Shown piece by piece: positions 1-12,057 of a stretch of 64,000 bases of DNA; the stretch's first letter is position 1; every line of letters begins with the position of its first letter. The stretch covers positions 253,910-317,909 of the forward strand of contig NW_001799344.1 of assembly GCF_000165425.1 (NCBI RefSeq). The letters are read 5' to 3'. Both the position numbers and the translations under genes were made by a program. This stretch comes from Paramecium tetraurelia (Eukaryota > Ciliophora > Oligohymenophorea > Peniculida > Parameciidae). Under the pieces are notes generated by a model that was not told where the DNA came from, searched no databases, and was given only the letters and a program-made list of their open reading frames with translations.

Positions 1-3
1 AAT

Positions 4-1948
4 TCAATGAAAATATTCATCGTATAAGTAAGCAAACATTTTTACTAAGATTAAATTATCGATAAATTCAATATGAGCTGCTCTCCCTATAAACTTATCC
101 AATTTTCTAACATAATAATGATGAATACTTTTTGGTTATCAAAAAATTAATGTCAAATCGGTCTATTTTACCACACTTTGATAAAATATTTGAAACTATC
201 TCATTATAAGCCTAAACTCTCTGATCGTTGGCATTCTCGATTTTTTAGATCAGAGCAGAATGGAAGGGCACATAATGATCTTGAAACGAGGACATTACAA
301 CTACATTATCGAACCAATTCAATCCCTCCGCCTTACTCAAAGTATAGATGTAAGTATTCTTAATATCTTTGTGATCTCTTTAACTTAACTCCTCAAGAGT
401 CTTGCATTTATTCCACTTTTAGATCATCATCAACCCAGTATCTACTAAGACACTTTCAGATGAAGCATATCCACAATGAGGAGATCCAAGACTCACATAA
501 GTGTGCATAAATTGTTTATATTCACTCAATTGAGGCAGAGCAGCTCTTATAATTACTCCTCCAAGAGAATGACCAATAAATGACAGTCTATATTAGGTTA
601 CATTTTCATCACTTAAATAGTTTATGACTTCATTAGCAAGTAATCTGGCTTATTCTGAAATAGGTTTATTTGAAGTGCCATCATTACACGTTGGACATAT
701 CAATCTAATCTTTTCCTTGAATCTGATTGTCAATATGGATTTCCAATATCTCATGTCGTATGAAGTTCCTTGATATCCATGAACCAGGACGACATAATGA
801 ACAAGAGAATTTTACGGTTTCTACAAAAATCCATTTTATACGCAGGTCTGTTTGAATATGAATGGATTTGTATTTAAAGGCTGAAGTAATTCAACATACT
901 TAATAGCATCTGTTTCTTAAGAACTAATTTGATTTCTCTTATGCTTAGCTATTTCATGATTGCTTCTTCCATTTTAATAAACCTAATCCAATTGTTTAAC
1001 TTCAGATTTATTTAGGAGTACACAATTTTGCCACCTCTCAATCATTTGACATAAATATTCCTATTCCAATTAGTCCTATATCTTTTGATGTGTCTCCTTG
1101 ATCGCATTCACAAGTTCACACCATAATATATACATATCACTATGGAGATCGTGTAGACTCTATTGATGGATAAGAATATACTTGTATAATTTTATTTTCT
1201 TTATCTTCATCCTCAAACTGCAGTTACTTCTCCTAATACTATAACTGTATTAGTTTCTTATTATTCTGCAAATTACCAAGTTATTTAATTAACTATTTCC
1301 TATTATTCAACAATAAATTAATGGAATTATTTATTACTTCATCAAATTTATCATGCGTTTGAAGTTCCGCCGTTAATTACTCCTTAGTAAATGAAAACTG
1401 AATTGGAACTGTATGTATCTAAGTTTCCAATAGACAGAAGTGGGCCGAATCAAACTCCACAGGATAATATGCTTAATTATAGATCAGCGGATTTGACACT
1501 GTTAATGTGGCTTTCGATATTACTTGCATTTATTATCTGAGTGACAAGGCAATTGTCTCTATGTCATCCACATAAATTTCTCCTAAAAGCTTTTTATCTA
1601 CAAATAGTAATTCAATAACGATTTCTATATTTTAATTCTCTTAGTATCGAAATATGCATCCTATGTTAGTTGAGATTTATTCATCTTCATATCTAATCAA
1701 GAATCCTTGTGAATAGAAATATTTGTCCTCTATATTCTCTTTATAGAATACGAAATTTTAATCAACCTCATTTGATGTAAATGGATCTTGTCTGATTGAA
1801 CGAAAGATCAAGTAAGGCTAGGCTTCAGGCTAATTATGATGATGATATTTGTTACTATGTGGACTCTTATCTGATAGATGCCTTAAGTGAAGAGATCGAT
1901 GTTGGTGAATTTCTTAAAATGAATTAAAACTTCAATCTATGATTTCAT
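4..1948 (-). CDS. FAM135-like putative serine esterase (DUF676)
   Basis: Read with TAA/TAG as Gln, the minus strand starts MKSQIEVLIHFKKFTNIDLF, which matches the N-terminal FAM135 domain (phenylalanine-rich FxNIDLFxxGxYxIR pattern). The C-terminal third carries a DUF676 alpha/beta-hydrolase region: a strand followed by VVLVHGYQG near 790 and the nucleophile elbow FIGHSLGG near 560, the serine being the expected catalytic residue. It ends ...GRAAHIEFIDN...YFH before TGA at 4-6. Several short introns are present and were not all placed. The family is proposed to hydrolyse lipids or esters, but the substrate is unknown. The next gene on the same strand (ARL3) ends 26 bases upstream of this start. 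Confidence 0.85.
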
Positions 1949-1973
1949 GTTAATAATATTTATTATTTAATAT

Positions 1974-2570
1974 TCATTTGTCTTAGACTGTCTTAATAAG
2001 CCATTCCATTCCTTCTTGTAAGCCTTCCTGGGTTTTAGCTGAACATGCGACAATCGACCATTATCTGTCTGTAATTTTATTTAATTTCAAACTATCGGAG
2101 ATCTGAATTAAGTAAGCATACTAACCTCATCTGCAGGAAGAGCTTGCACCAAATCTTATTTATTTGCAAATACCAAAAGGGGCACTTTCTTTAATTCAGC
2201 CTCTCCCAATAGTTTGTCCAACTCCTTGCCTCCCTCTTCCAAACGCATTTAGTCTGATGAATCGATAACAAATACTAAAGCATCTGTATTTTCATAGAAA
2301 TTGCTCCAATATTCCCTTAATTTCTATGATGCATTAAAACAGTTATACCTCTTGACCTCCGACATCCCAAACATTCAGCTTGAATCCTTCGTGTTACAAA
2401 TTCTTGATATTAAAACCATGAGTGGGAGCAATTTGATTGATATCCTCATTGGACAAAGCCTTTAGAATAGTAGTTTTGCCTGCATTATCCAATCCCAAGA
2501 CAAGAATTCTCAATTCCTTCTCTGATTTTTTGATCTTTCGAATGATATTCAACAATCCCTAATTTACCAT
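1974..2570 (-). CDS. ARL3: ARL3-type ADP-ribosylation-factor-like GTPase
   Basis: Starts [20 protein letters not shown], close to the MGLLSILRKLK start of ARL3. The P-loop is GLDNAGKTT, then THGFNIK (switch I) and WDVGGQE (switch II); NKQD is the guanine-specificity motif, and the C-terminus is [18 protein letters not shown]3 controls ciliary release of lipidated cargo, which fits a ciliate. A clear 25-nt GT-AG intron lies at 2324-2348, just after the WDVGGQE codons, and a second lies near 2090-2130. The second residue is Val rather than Gly, with Gly later, so N-terminal lipid modification may differ from animal ARL3. Confidence 0.92.
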
Positions 2571-2629
2571 GAATACATACCATTCTTTAAGATTTGTTTT
2601 AATATTTTTATTTATTATTTATTAATAAA

Positions 2630-3536
2630 TCATGGATATAGAGGTTTGTCTTCTCTGAAATGAGAACTCGACATATCTGGGTGATGCACTTGGTACACCT
2701 ACTCCTTGACTCTAAATTAGCATAACATAGCATTTCTACCTTCCACTGGCAGCATCTCTAGCAGCCACTCTCTTCTTGGCCTCGTTGATTTCACTCTAAG
2801 TGATGTTTGTATATCTCTCATCAGCCCACATAGTGTCTGGTCTCAAATTGTCTCTGTGTCCGTCAACCCAGGTCTTATCTGAAACATCCTTCACTGTTCT
2901 GCCCTACGAAGAATATTAACATCTCAATCATACCTTATTGTAGGGAGAAACCTCCAACACTGTACGATATTGGAGTGTTTGGATGGCTTCAATTTTATCT
3001 AGTTGCTTCTTCTTCTCCTTTAATGCTTCCAAAGCCCATTTGGGACAAATAGAAATGATGTTATCGGCCTCTTCTTGGCATTTTGTTACTCCGTTTACAC
3101 TTTAACATCTTTTGAAGGCTTCAATTTATCTAACGCATCCTCTTGGGAAGTGCTTAAGCTCTAATTGCTAGTGCTGTAAACATTGGTGCATCTCTATTGC
3201 ATTTAGGATTTGTTATTATTACTTTCTGGTTTACCATCCATGATTTCCAAAGTGTTATTCACTCAAAGGATCATAATGAGTTGGGAAAAACACACTCCAA
3301 TTAACTCTGTTAGGATATGGATCGGGGAAGTAAAATCCATTACCATTTCTAATACCCATACCCATTCTCTTTTGATTGGGGATTTATTGCATGGCAAATG
3401 GGTTATAAGGAGCTATGGCCCTTCTCCATTTTGACAAAGTGTTGTTCAGAAGATTCTTCTTAACATTCAAATATGGATAATTGGTTTCATAATATTCGAT
3501 ATCCAAGGGTTGACCGTCTGGGTTGTCACTTGACAT
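2630..3536 (-). CDS. cysteine-rich protein, probable mitochondrial respiratory subunit
   Basis: The protein starts MSSDNPDGQPLDIEYYETNY and is rich in Tyr, Pro and Trp at the N-terminus (PDPYPNRVNWSVFFPTHYDP). Its middle has regularly spaced cysteines, including C-x9-C (CVRQIEAFKRC) followed by C-x10-C (CQEEADNIISIC), a twin-cysteine layout seen in intermembrane-space and complex I accessory subunits. A charged helix follows (WALEALKEKKKQLDKIEAI), and the end is VHHPDMSSSHFREDKPLYP. At least three short introns are used, the last of about 28 nt near 2700. I could not match it to a named family; an NDUFB10-like or ciliate-specific respiratory subunit is the best guess. Confidence 0.6.
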
Positions 3537-3582
3537 GTATAAAGATTTAATTATTAATACAATTTAAAATTTAAAATAAAAA

Positions 3583-3929
3583 ATGTGCAAACATATTCTC
3601 AATGCCTAAGTTGCCATCAGAGCCCAATGTTGCAAAAAGTATGATATTAATTATACATCTATAAGATGGTTTGATTGTGCTGATTGTCATTAAGAACTGG
3701 AAGATCATCCATTATTGAAAAACATTGAGATGGTTTTCGCTTGTAAGAAATGCAAGAAAGTTTTCCGTAAAGACATCACTGATTATGATGAATCAGATGA
3801 ATATTGCCCACAGTACAAATATTTCAATACTTTTATAGTTGTGATAATCACTATGTCATCAAAGCAGTTACACAAGAATCAAAGGAGATTCAGAAATTTG
3901 AGAATTTAGTTAAAGAAGTCAAATAGTGA
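3583..3929 (+). CDS. CHY-type zinc-finger protein
   Basis: With introns at 3639-3665 (27 nt) and 3813-3838 (26 nt) removed, this encodes about 97 residues. It starts MCKHILNAQVAIRAQCCKKW and continues FDCADCHQELEDHPL, ACKKCKKVFRKD and YCPHCDN. All CxxC/CxxCH zinc ligands of the small eukaryotic CHY-type zinc-finger family are present, in the usual order and at the usual size. Its job is not established from sequence; CHY fingers occur in ubiquitin ligases and in the yeast intermembrane-space protein Hot13. The gene is divergent from the preceding one, with 46 bases between start codons. Confidence 0.85.
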
Positions 3930-3938
3930 TTTAAATAT

Positions 3939-4490
3939 ATGGTCATCTATTTATCTTAAATATTCAATTATAAAATATTGTCAATTTAAACATCTCCAAA
4001 ATATAGACTAAAGCTGCATGAATGTCTAATACCCTTTAAAGGTTATATTATATCCTTAATGATTGTAACTAATGACAATTATCAAGAATTAAGGATAGCA
4101 TAATATTTAATTATAAAACTCCTGAAAGTTTTAGATTTCAATCAATACTATTAAAATACTAAATTAAAGATTGATTATTTAGAACAACATATTGTTGATT
4201 TTAAGAAATTATTGTATTTTAAACTATTAGTACATTATAATGAATATCAAATGCTTATATAGACTAAAAGTAAGAAATAATTCAAAAGTTCAATAGATTA
4301 AATAATCATATTATTATATACAATTTTAATAAGACATGTATGTTCACAAAACAATGTTTGAGTGTTCATCCAATATTCTCAATACAGACTTGACTTAATA
4401 TTTGAGAAAATATTGCTCATAAAAAGAAATCGAATAGAAATTCTTAGTTATTTGCTCTAATGTAAAAATAAAAACGAATGAATTTATTGA
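3939..4490 (+). CDS. possible small unrecognised gene
   Basis: An open frame in the ciliate code begins only 10 bases after the previous stop and runs through a hydrophobic, Leu/Ile/Tyr-rich sequence (for example SPKYRLKLHECLIPFKGY). It can be extended past a TGA by a 25-nt GT-AG intron near 4337-4361 into a cysteine-containing stretch (QYLRKYCSQKEIEQKFL). I recognise no domain. In this code random AT-rich frames of this length are common, so it may be non-coding or the real start may lie further in. Confidence 0.25.
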
Positions 4491-4503
4491 TATTAATTAA
4501 ATT

Positions 4504-5342
4504 ATGCTCCACTTGTTGTTGATTCTAGCTGTTGTTTAAGCAAGAAACAAATCTCAGAATGATACGATCAGAATTCAAACTCCAGGTTGATATTGCTCTC
4601 TATTGCCTTAGAATATGAAAAAAATGTGAACCATACAAAAAATATTTTTTATTCTTGTGTTATCACCTCATCATCCTATTTGACATATAATGATGAAGTT
4701 GTTATGAACCAATTAAATTCAATCATTGAGGCATATTAAACAATTGAATCCCCAGAAGTTAGATATGAAACATAAAGAAAAGCTAGTAAGAGAATCTAAA
4801 TCGATGCCACTTAATATTGCATCCTTCGACAAACAGGTGTGACAGCTTAATAAGTAATTAGATTATTGATTACAATTTTAGATGTATGATGAAATCTAAG
4901 TAGGACAATTCAATGTTACTTAGTATTATTATTTGATGAATGACTTCGATTTGTCAAAATATTAAAATCAATCTGCTAAAATTACCTTTGATTAGGATGA
5001 GGAATCAGTTTGGAGGATCATGGAAGTATTTGATCAATTCATTCTAGGACTTTTAAGCAAAATCAAGGGAAATGATGGGAGATGATGAATTTGATGGATT
5101 AAACTATTCTGAATTCCCTGAGTATATGGAGAATCCATACGAACCTAAACTATTTGGTTAATCTATTGACAAACAATCAAATACTTCTATTTTGATTTTC
5201 GCATCAGTGTTTATAGCATTTTTTGTTGTCATGATTTTAGGTATTATAATTGTATTGATAATGATTAGCTTACAAAGCTTTGAAGGATAGCCATAAGAAA
5301 GTTGAATAAAAGAAGGTAAAGAAATCTAAAAAGTAGAAATGA
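4504..5342 (+). CDS. type I membrane protein, unrecognised
   Basis: The first residues, MLHLLLILAVVQARNKSQ, look like a cleavable signal peptide. Near the C-terminus a strongly hydrophobic segment (SILIFASVFIAFFVVMILG) followed by a short Lys-rich tail (HKKVEQKKVKKSKKQK) indicates one membrane span with a basic cytoplasmic end. The luminal part, about 200 residues, is mixed and polar with no domain I recognise. Several short introns are needed, one immediately after the signal-peptide exon near 4585. A p24- or TRAP-like secretory-pathway protein is one possibility, but nothing specific supports it. Confidence 0.6.
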
Positions 5343-5370
5343 AATAAATTATTTTTATATAAATTATCAA

Positions 5371-6171
5371 ATGCCTAATTGTGAAATCTGTTTTATTGAT
5401 GATAAGCTAATAATTTGGTATGCATTTTCAATTCAAAATTTAGTCCCAAATGCTCTCGAAATGTTTGTTCATTGTGTAGTAAATTGTCCGATTGCGATAT
5501 ATGCATTCTAATAGAAATGAAATATGCATTTGTAAATATTGACAATACATTTTAGCTACACTAACAACACAAATCGTAGACCGAAGAATAAGAATATCAA
5601 TTAAAATAAATTAATGACAAGATTAATACAGTTAATCAAGAAATTTCCTTAATCCAAAAGGCTAGTTCACTTGTGAAAAAAAATGAAAATAAGAAAAGTG
5701 AATCACTTGAGTTCTAAATGAGTGAGACAATCATAGATAAACAACATGAGCTTGAGGATATCGAAAGTGAAATCGAAAATTAAAAAGTAAAGTAGATTGA
5801 TTTTTGTTGATTTTAGTTGATAATTCGAATGAAGAATTAAATGCCTTAAAAAGTCAGCAATTAAAATTGTCCACACAAAATAAAGAGTTGGACTTAAAAA
5901 TCAATGAAGCAGAAAAAGAATATGAAGTGCTGCAAGAAACTCTGAATTTAAAGAAATAGTAAATATATTAGATTTTATAAACCTTGAAAAATAAAACCAG
6001 TTTATTGAGAGCAAGTCAAGACGAAAAGCATTATTCTTAAAGTAATTTAAGAATGACTCTTCCCACTAAATAGCAAAAGGCTATTTCTGGAGAAGAAAAA
6101 TTACAAAATCCAGGGTAATAAAAAATGAGATTCTATGTAGATTATGTGCTGGGTAGTGTGTAATATAATGA
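5371..6171 (+). CDS. zinc-finger and coiled-coil protein
   Basis: After removing an intron of about 26 nt near 5420, the N-terminus reads MPNCEICFIDDK...CPKCSRNVCSLCSKLSDCDIC, a string of CxxC pairs typical of a RING- or B-box-like zinc module. The rest is Lys/Glu/Gln-rich and predicted coiled coil (NEELNALKSQQLKLS...NKELDLKINEAEKEYEVLQ). The order is TRIM-like, but no full RING consensus is visible. The stop depends on a final 20-nt intron; without it the frame runs to about 6237. It converges on the calcineurin A gene, whose end is about 44 bases away. Confidence 0.6.
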
Positions 6172-6214
6172 ATTGAAATTAATTTATCATATTTTAAACA
6201 TTGATAATTGTTAC

Positions 6215-7993
6215 TCACTTTTTCTTTGTATTAGATGATGTAGAATTAGTTGATTTGTTAATCGAAATCGATTATTATGGTGTCTAAGTCACTGTAGGCA
6301 TTTTTTCATTGACAATATCTGCGTTTCTCGCTAAATTAAAGTCAGCCAAAGCTAATGATGAATATTCTGTAAATTACCATCCATTATTGCCGATTTACCA
6401 GCAGTCAAAACACCTCGTGGCAATCTCTTATCAGGACATGCTCCTTTAAGTTAAATTATGCTTTCACTTTGTTCTCTCAAAGTCTTTTGCATTTTTATCA
6501 TGTTCGCTACAAATATGATCTTCTTCTTCAATTTCTCTGTATCTTTTCAATATAAATATTATTCACTTACTTTTAGCTGTATTTGATCCACCAGTACTTT
6601 ACTTATCAAATTATTTATTTTATTATTAAGTCATTTCTTTAAACTACTTGATATCTTCCTCATTAACTTCTTCATCATCAACTTGATCACCAACTTATAG
6701 TAAATTGTAAAGCATTTCAGTTACTTTTTCAGCGACAAATGGTATAGACCATGTGAAAATATCCATAAAGTTTGGCAATAAATAAGGATGAGGTGTATAT
6801 TAAAACTGTTAGATATTCAGAGTGTTATTCTTGTAATTAATAAAAAAAGAGGAGTTACTTCAAATTTAATTACAGCCCCCTTGTTATTATAAACATCACA
6901 ATAATTAGGAGCACTGAAAATAGTAATGACGACAGGGAAATCTTTTCCACCATGCCATCTATGCATTTTATATCCATCCAATTAAGCCTTATTAAATATT
7001 CATAGCATTTACTTCATGAGCACGAATTATTGATATCAGATTGTTTTTCTGTAAAAATTTAGATGCAGCTTCATTTCCAAAGAACCAACTGCATCCTCTC
7101 ACTTCATTTCCTTTCCATTAGCCATCCATGTTTCCTTGATCTTAGTCGACTGGATCACTCCACAACAAATCACAAAGTAATCCACTTCTAGGAGGCTCAT
7201 GATAACGATCTAGTCTCTTGATATCTTCTAACTAAAATGAAGCGCAGCAAATACAGATTTCAAATCAGGTGATATTCCTCCATGAATTGCTATGAACTTT
7301 GAGTTGATGATGCAAGCCAAAGGAAATAAATCGAAGGAGTCCATCAACATATCATAGGTCTCTTAATCATACTTGTACAGACCTTTTTAAATGATTGTAA
7401 TTACATTCCTCCTTAAAGTTGAAAAATGCTGTGAGCTATCTGCATTCATGATTTCCTCTCAAAAAATATACAGTGTTTGGGTAATTAAGTTTGATTGCAT
7501 AAAGCAAGATTATTACTTCTATAGAATAGGATCCTCTATCAACAAAGTCTCCAAGAAACAAATATCTAAAAATTTATGCATTAAATTACTTAGTTGTCTC
7601 AGGATTCCCTCCTACTTTAGGTTCCAGTAATTTTAACAAATCGTAATATTGTCTAATATGCTTTATAATCTTACCCATGAATGTCTCCAACTACTGTAAG
7701 TGGATCTTGCAAATATATTACATTCCCCTCATTCTCTACACTATCACTGATAATTGTACTTAATAATTTATTGCAATCTCCAACCAATTTATAGAGATCT
7801 TCCTTAGACACTCTCCCTTCCTTTTGAAGATGATCTCTAAGTAATTTCCAATCTGGCTTGTCTTTTGTTATATTAATTTTTAAATACTTTTCAATTTATC
7901 TGGAAACATGAGGTTCCTCATCAAAGGTCTATGAGGGGGAGGCTTCAGAGTTTTTACGTGTCTGTCATTTGCTGGATCATTTAGAAGGTCCAT
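6215..7993 (-). CDS. CNA: calcineurin A (serine/threonine phosphatase 2B catalytic subunit)
   Basis: The protein starts [20 protein letters not shown], as calcineurin A does. Metallophosphatase motifs follow in order: [25 protein letters not shown] and [14 protein letters not shown], plus the WSDP region. The C-terminal half has the calcineurin B-binding helix region, then a basic segment ([15 protein letters not shown]) and [13 protein letters not shown], the expected calmodulin-binding site, followed by a Thr/Ser/Asn-rich tail ending KKK. It is a Ca2+/calmodulin-dependent phosphatase; in ciliates it links to exocytosis and swimming control. Introns include one of about 26 nt near 6340. Confidence 0.95.
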
Positions 7994-8483
7994 TTTATTA
8001 GTATTTATTACTTAAATTAAAAAAATTTATACCTCAAAATATAGTTTACGAAGCCAGTTGATTTGAATAATAGTGAAGAGAATTAATAAAATTAAAAATA
8101 AAAATTTATATTATCAATAAATATTCCAAAAAATTAGTGGGATTTAGCGAATAATACCTCTAGTTACATTGAACAAGAAGGATCCAATAATGTTTCTCGG
8201 TATATCTAGAGTTCTTCTTAACGATTTTAGAAAAAATCACATAATAACCATAAATGAAAGGGTTTGAAGTGAGCTAAAATAAATTGAAATACTGATAAAG
8301 AAAAATATTCCTTTTTAGGAAGATTGTTAGATTATTTATTAGATTTATATCCAACGATGTGAGTATATACGCTTTTTGAAATGAGGAGTAACTTTCGTTT
8401 TATATTGATTTTTAATTCATATTTCATCAGATTAAGTCGTTTGAAAGCCCAAAATTGATTTATATGTTATAAATATTTATAAA
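7994..8483. other. divergent intergenic region
   Basis: About 490 bases between the calcineurin A start and the next gene. It is AT-rich with no long ciliate-code frame that looks coding on either strand. It presumably holds both promoters; I see no recognisable motif. Confidence 0.5.
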
Positions 8484-8796
8484 ATGATAATTTATGGAGC
8501 TTTTGATAAAAAATTTAGTAACAACAGAATCAACATTAAACCATTTTAAATTGACATTTCTCCAAATAGTACAATAGAAGAGTTGAAAGTAAGATTATAT
8601 CATAATTATTTAGATTTTGATTACACTCTAGTTCACAAATCTGTCTTTGGAAGATTTTGATATTCTTAATTCTCAAGGAGTTAGATAAAGAGATACTTCA
8701 TCAGTACAAGCCCTTTATTAAGAAAGATAGGATGTTGTTTAAATATTTGTAACTAATTCTAGCAATTTAAATGCAACATGCTGCAATTTAATATGA
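8484..8796 (+). CDS. small ubiquitin-like protein
   Basis: One 25-nt intron near 8588 separates MIIYGAFDKKFSNNRINIKP...NSTIEELK from ILITLQFTNLSLEDFDIL. The product is about 95 residues. The beginning resembles a beta-grasp ubiquitin fold: two short strands, then a T-x-E-E-L-K helix start. The C-terminus is not the diglycine of conjugated modifiers (it ends NATCCNLI), so it would be a ubiquitin-like domain protein rather than a modifier, or an unrelated small protein. Confidence 0.45.
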
Positions 8797-8831
8797 TTTA
8801 ATTTTCTTATTTTAACACTAAAATATAATAA

Positions 8832-10152
8832 TCAAGATGAACTATCAGAGTCACTTGAAGAGCTACTTGAAGATGTCTTTTTCTAGTTTTAGTTTGTTTA
8901 CTTTTGATCTCCTGATTGCGAAGAAGAAGAAGATCCACTACTACTACTGCTACTAGAACTTCCACTAGAAGATGAAGAGGAAGAAGAATCAGATGATGAA
9001 CTTGAAGTGCTTTCCCTCCTATTCTATTTTCTTTTCTATTTTAATAGATGTATAATATTACAGGTGTTTTTGATCTTTTACTATATCGTCTTTTAGAATG
9101 TCTCTTTCTTGAACTTGATCTTTTATGATATCTGTCTGAAGATCTTCTTCTTGATGAATGTTATTTCTTCTTTTTTTCCCTTTCAATCCTTTCTTACTTT
9201 TCCTTTTCTCTTTTTTCTTTTTGTTTTTATTTTTCTCTTTATCTTTCCCTTTCTCTTTCTCTTTCCTTTTCTTTTTCTTTTTCTCTTTCTCTCTCCTTTT
9301 CTCTTTCTCTCTCTTTTTCTTTCTCTTTTTCTCTTTCTCTCTCCCTTTCCCTCTCTCTTTCTTTCTCTTTTTCTCTTTCTCTTTCCTTTTCTCTTTCCCT
9401 CTCTCTTTCCTTTTCTTTTTCCCTTTCTTTCTCTTTTCTTTCCTTTTCCCTTTCTTTATCTTTATTACTATCTTTTTCTTTTTATTTTTATTATTCTGGT
9501 TATTATTCTTAATCTTTTTTTTATACATCCTTTTCTTTATCTTTCTCCTTATCTTTGTCGAACTCCTTATTTTCATTTTTTTACTTATCCTCTCTAATTC
9601 TAGCTTTTGCATATTCTTCCTTTTATCTTAAATCTCGTTCCTTTTTGATCTCTCTTTACCTAAGTTTATCTAATCTTTCTTTTTTAATTTTCTCCGTATA
9701 ATATCTACTTTAATATTTTAATATTACTTTTATCTGTCTAATCCAAGACTTTAACATTTAATCTTCTTTCCATCAATAATTGCTCTGTGCATATATTAAG
9801 TGGCTTGGGAAGCATCGCCTTCATCGTTGTATGTTATAAATGCAAACAGAAGTGGAAGCATATTATTTTATTCATCGAACTACATTTCTACATTGGTTAA
9901 CTTTCCATATGTTGAGAAAATTTCATGTAGAATATCTTGAGTGACATTTCTTGAAATATTCTAAACAAGAAGAAGATTCTTCACTTTCTTTTCTTTGGTT
10001 TTCTCTTTAGTTTTCCTTTCCTTTGATTTTTCCTTTGATCTCTCCCTTGACTTTTAACTCTTTGACTTCTTTTGATTAAAGTCTTTCACTCTCTTCTTCT
10101 CTTCACTTGAAGAGGATGACCCCGATGAAGATGATGAATGAGATTTAGGCAT
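8832..10152 (-). CDS. RNPS1-like SR-related RNA-binding protein
   Basis: The protein opens MPKSHSSSSSGSSSSSEEKK, then a basic KSRERSKEKSKERK stretch and one RRM: NLLLVQNISRNVTQ (RNP2), a DILHEIFSTYGKL helix, LLFAFITYNDEG (RNP1) and GKKINVKVLD. This single RRM flanked by Ser-rich and Arg/Lys-rich tails is the RNPS1 layout (exon-junction and splicing activator). A long Glu/Lys/Arg tract follows (9170-9480), then SSRRRSSDRYHKRSSSRKR, an intron of about 26 nt near 9047, and a Ser-rich C-terminus. The coding frame in the tract is the one leading into the RS motif, not the longer frame visible beside it. Confidence 0.8.
9170..9480. repeat. polypurine/polypyrimidine low-complexity tract
   Basis: Plus strand is almost pure C/T (cttt, ctttt, cctt and tctc units), minus strand almost pure A/G. 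It codes for the charged Lys/Glu/Arg tail of the RNPS1-like protein. All three frames stay open on both strands because such a tract cannot encode a stop. Confidence 0.8.
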
Positions 10153-10607
10153 AATAATAATTAATATTAATACAATAATTTTAATCAATATTTAATTTAA
10201 AACATCTTATATTATTAATAACATTCAACTTGTGATTTCATTTCTTGGAATTTTAATTGAGAAACCATAAATTCAATTCACTCTCATAATTTGCAATAAG
10301 AAAGAGAGAGAGTACTCTTTTAAAAATGATTTTAACCTCTATAATAACACTTAACAAAGTACTCAAATGTAGTTAATTGAAAATAAAGAAATATTTTATG
10401 TTAATAGATTGTGAATGTTATGATTCCTTATTGGTTGTTATATAATTATTCTCATCTTATTCGCTATTTAGTAAATGATTAATTTACAAATGATTTGAGA
10501 TGTTCTAAAATCCTAATAATAATAAAGTGATTCATGAACTCAAGATGGAAAAGTCTTTATAAATGAGAGGAATCATCTTTTTCTCCATAAATAAATATCT
10601 CATAATT
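10153..10607. other. divergent intergenic region
   Basis: About 455 bases between the RNPS1-like start and the alcohol dehydrogenase start. AT-rich; nothing recognised. Confidence 0.45.
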
Positions 10608-11789
10608 ATGCAACAATTACCAGCTCATTCAGTTTACTAAGTCTAAGAAAGTAAGGAAACAGCAGATGCTGTTGCTTATGCATTCTTGTCAAACACTGGT
10701 GAGCCTGTGCAATATCCATACAAATACCCATAAATTGCAGACCACGATGTCAGAATTAGAATTTTGTTTACTGGATTATGTCATAGTGATTGTCTTCATT
10801 CTAGAGGATTATGGAATCCCCATATGTACATCTAAATTATAGACTTTAGTAAATACCCTAGTTGCCCAGGACATGAAGTCGTCGGAGAAGTTGAAAAAGT
10901 TGGAACAGGAGTCACAAAATTCAAGGTGGGTGAGAAAGTCGGATGCAATCCTTAAAGATGGATGTGCTAAACCTGTGAGCAATGCAAGAAAGGAGATAAT
11001 TAATTATGTTCACAATTTATTGGTTTATATGACGATAACAATTTCGGAGGATATTCAACTCACATTTAAGTTGCCGAAAGAATGGTCTTTAGAATTCCAG
11101 AGGGTATTATAAATTATATCATTCCATAGGATTCAATGACGCATTGGGTTCTCCCCTCTTGTGTGCTGGTGTCACAGTCTATGCTCCATTAAAAAGATAC
11201 TATAAACCTAATTATACATGTGCCGTCATTGGTATTGGTGGTTTGGGTCATTTGGCTGTTTAGTATGCAGCCAAATTAGGCATGACTGTCACAGCATTTA
11301 CAACAAGCAAAAACAGAGAATAAGAAATTAAGAGATTAGGCGCATCAAATTTGTCTAGCTCAATTAATTTAGAGAGCTTGAAAGCTGAATAAGGAAAATA
11401 CGATATTGTTATCAACACTCTTTATATTGAAGACGAGGAAACTTTCAAAAGCCATTAAAGATTAACAGCCCCAACCGGAACATACATCTAAGTTGGAGCT
11501 CCTCCTTCAAAGGTCAACTTTAAATTAGACCATGCATATATCATCTTAAATTAAATCAGAGTTGCTGGCTCATTGATTGGCAACTATGATGAAACATAAG
11601 TATAATAATTTTATATTGTCTTAGGAAATGCTTGAATTTTCTGCCTAAAATAATGTTTATCCAATTGTGGAGACATTTGAATTTGAGGACTTCCCAAAGG
11701 CTTTTGATAGAATGGAAAAAGCTCAAGCCAAATTCAGATGTGTGGTAAATGTTGGAAAATGGGCTTAAGCTAATGGTTTATGGAAATGA
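10608..11789 (+). CDS. zinc-dependent alcohol dehydrogenase (cinnamyl-alcohol-dehydrogenase type)
   Basis: MDR-superfamily order is clear: [19 protein letters not shown] with the catalytic-zinc Cys, then [13 protein letters not shown], then structural-zinc cysteines ([23 protein letters not shown]), then [15 protein letters not shown], the NAD(P)-binding GxGxxG. The C-terminus ends [12 protein letters not shown]. Size fits the roughly 350-residue YahK/CAD group, which reduces aldehydes with NADPH. Introns include one near 10830-10855 and one of about 26 nt near 11105, just before [14 protein letters not shown]. The open frame at 10873-11112 is only an exon read in the wrong frame. Confidence 0.9.
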
Positions 11790-12057
11790 GTTTAAATCAA
11801 ATTATATAAATAGTATCCCAATTTCGATATCTTTTTCTATTATTCAAGGGGTCCCTTAATGAGAATCCAAATTGTCAAAACAATTGTTCTACCACTTTAA
11901 TTTTCTCTATAATATAAATATTTAATCATATAGTATTATAGTATAAATTCAGTAATGTAAAAATGTCTTCAAGAAATGAAAAGATCTCTAATGCTTTAAA
12001 AAAATCAACAGCATAAATAATATTAATTTTTAAAATATAACCAATAGAGTTAGCTAA

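Noticed and set aside
9058-9612. 184-codon Lys/Glu/Arg minus frame and two Phe/Leu-rich plus frames
   Set aside because: Shadows of the polypurine tract in the RNPS1-like gene; only the frame leading into the RS motif joins the RRM.
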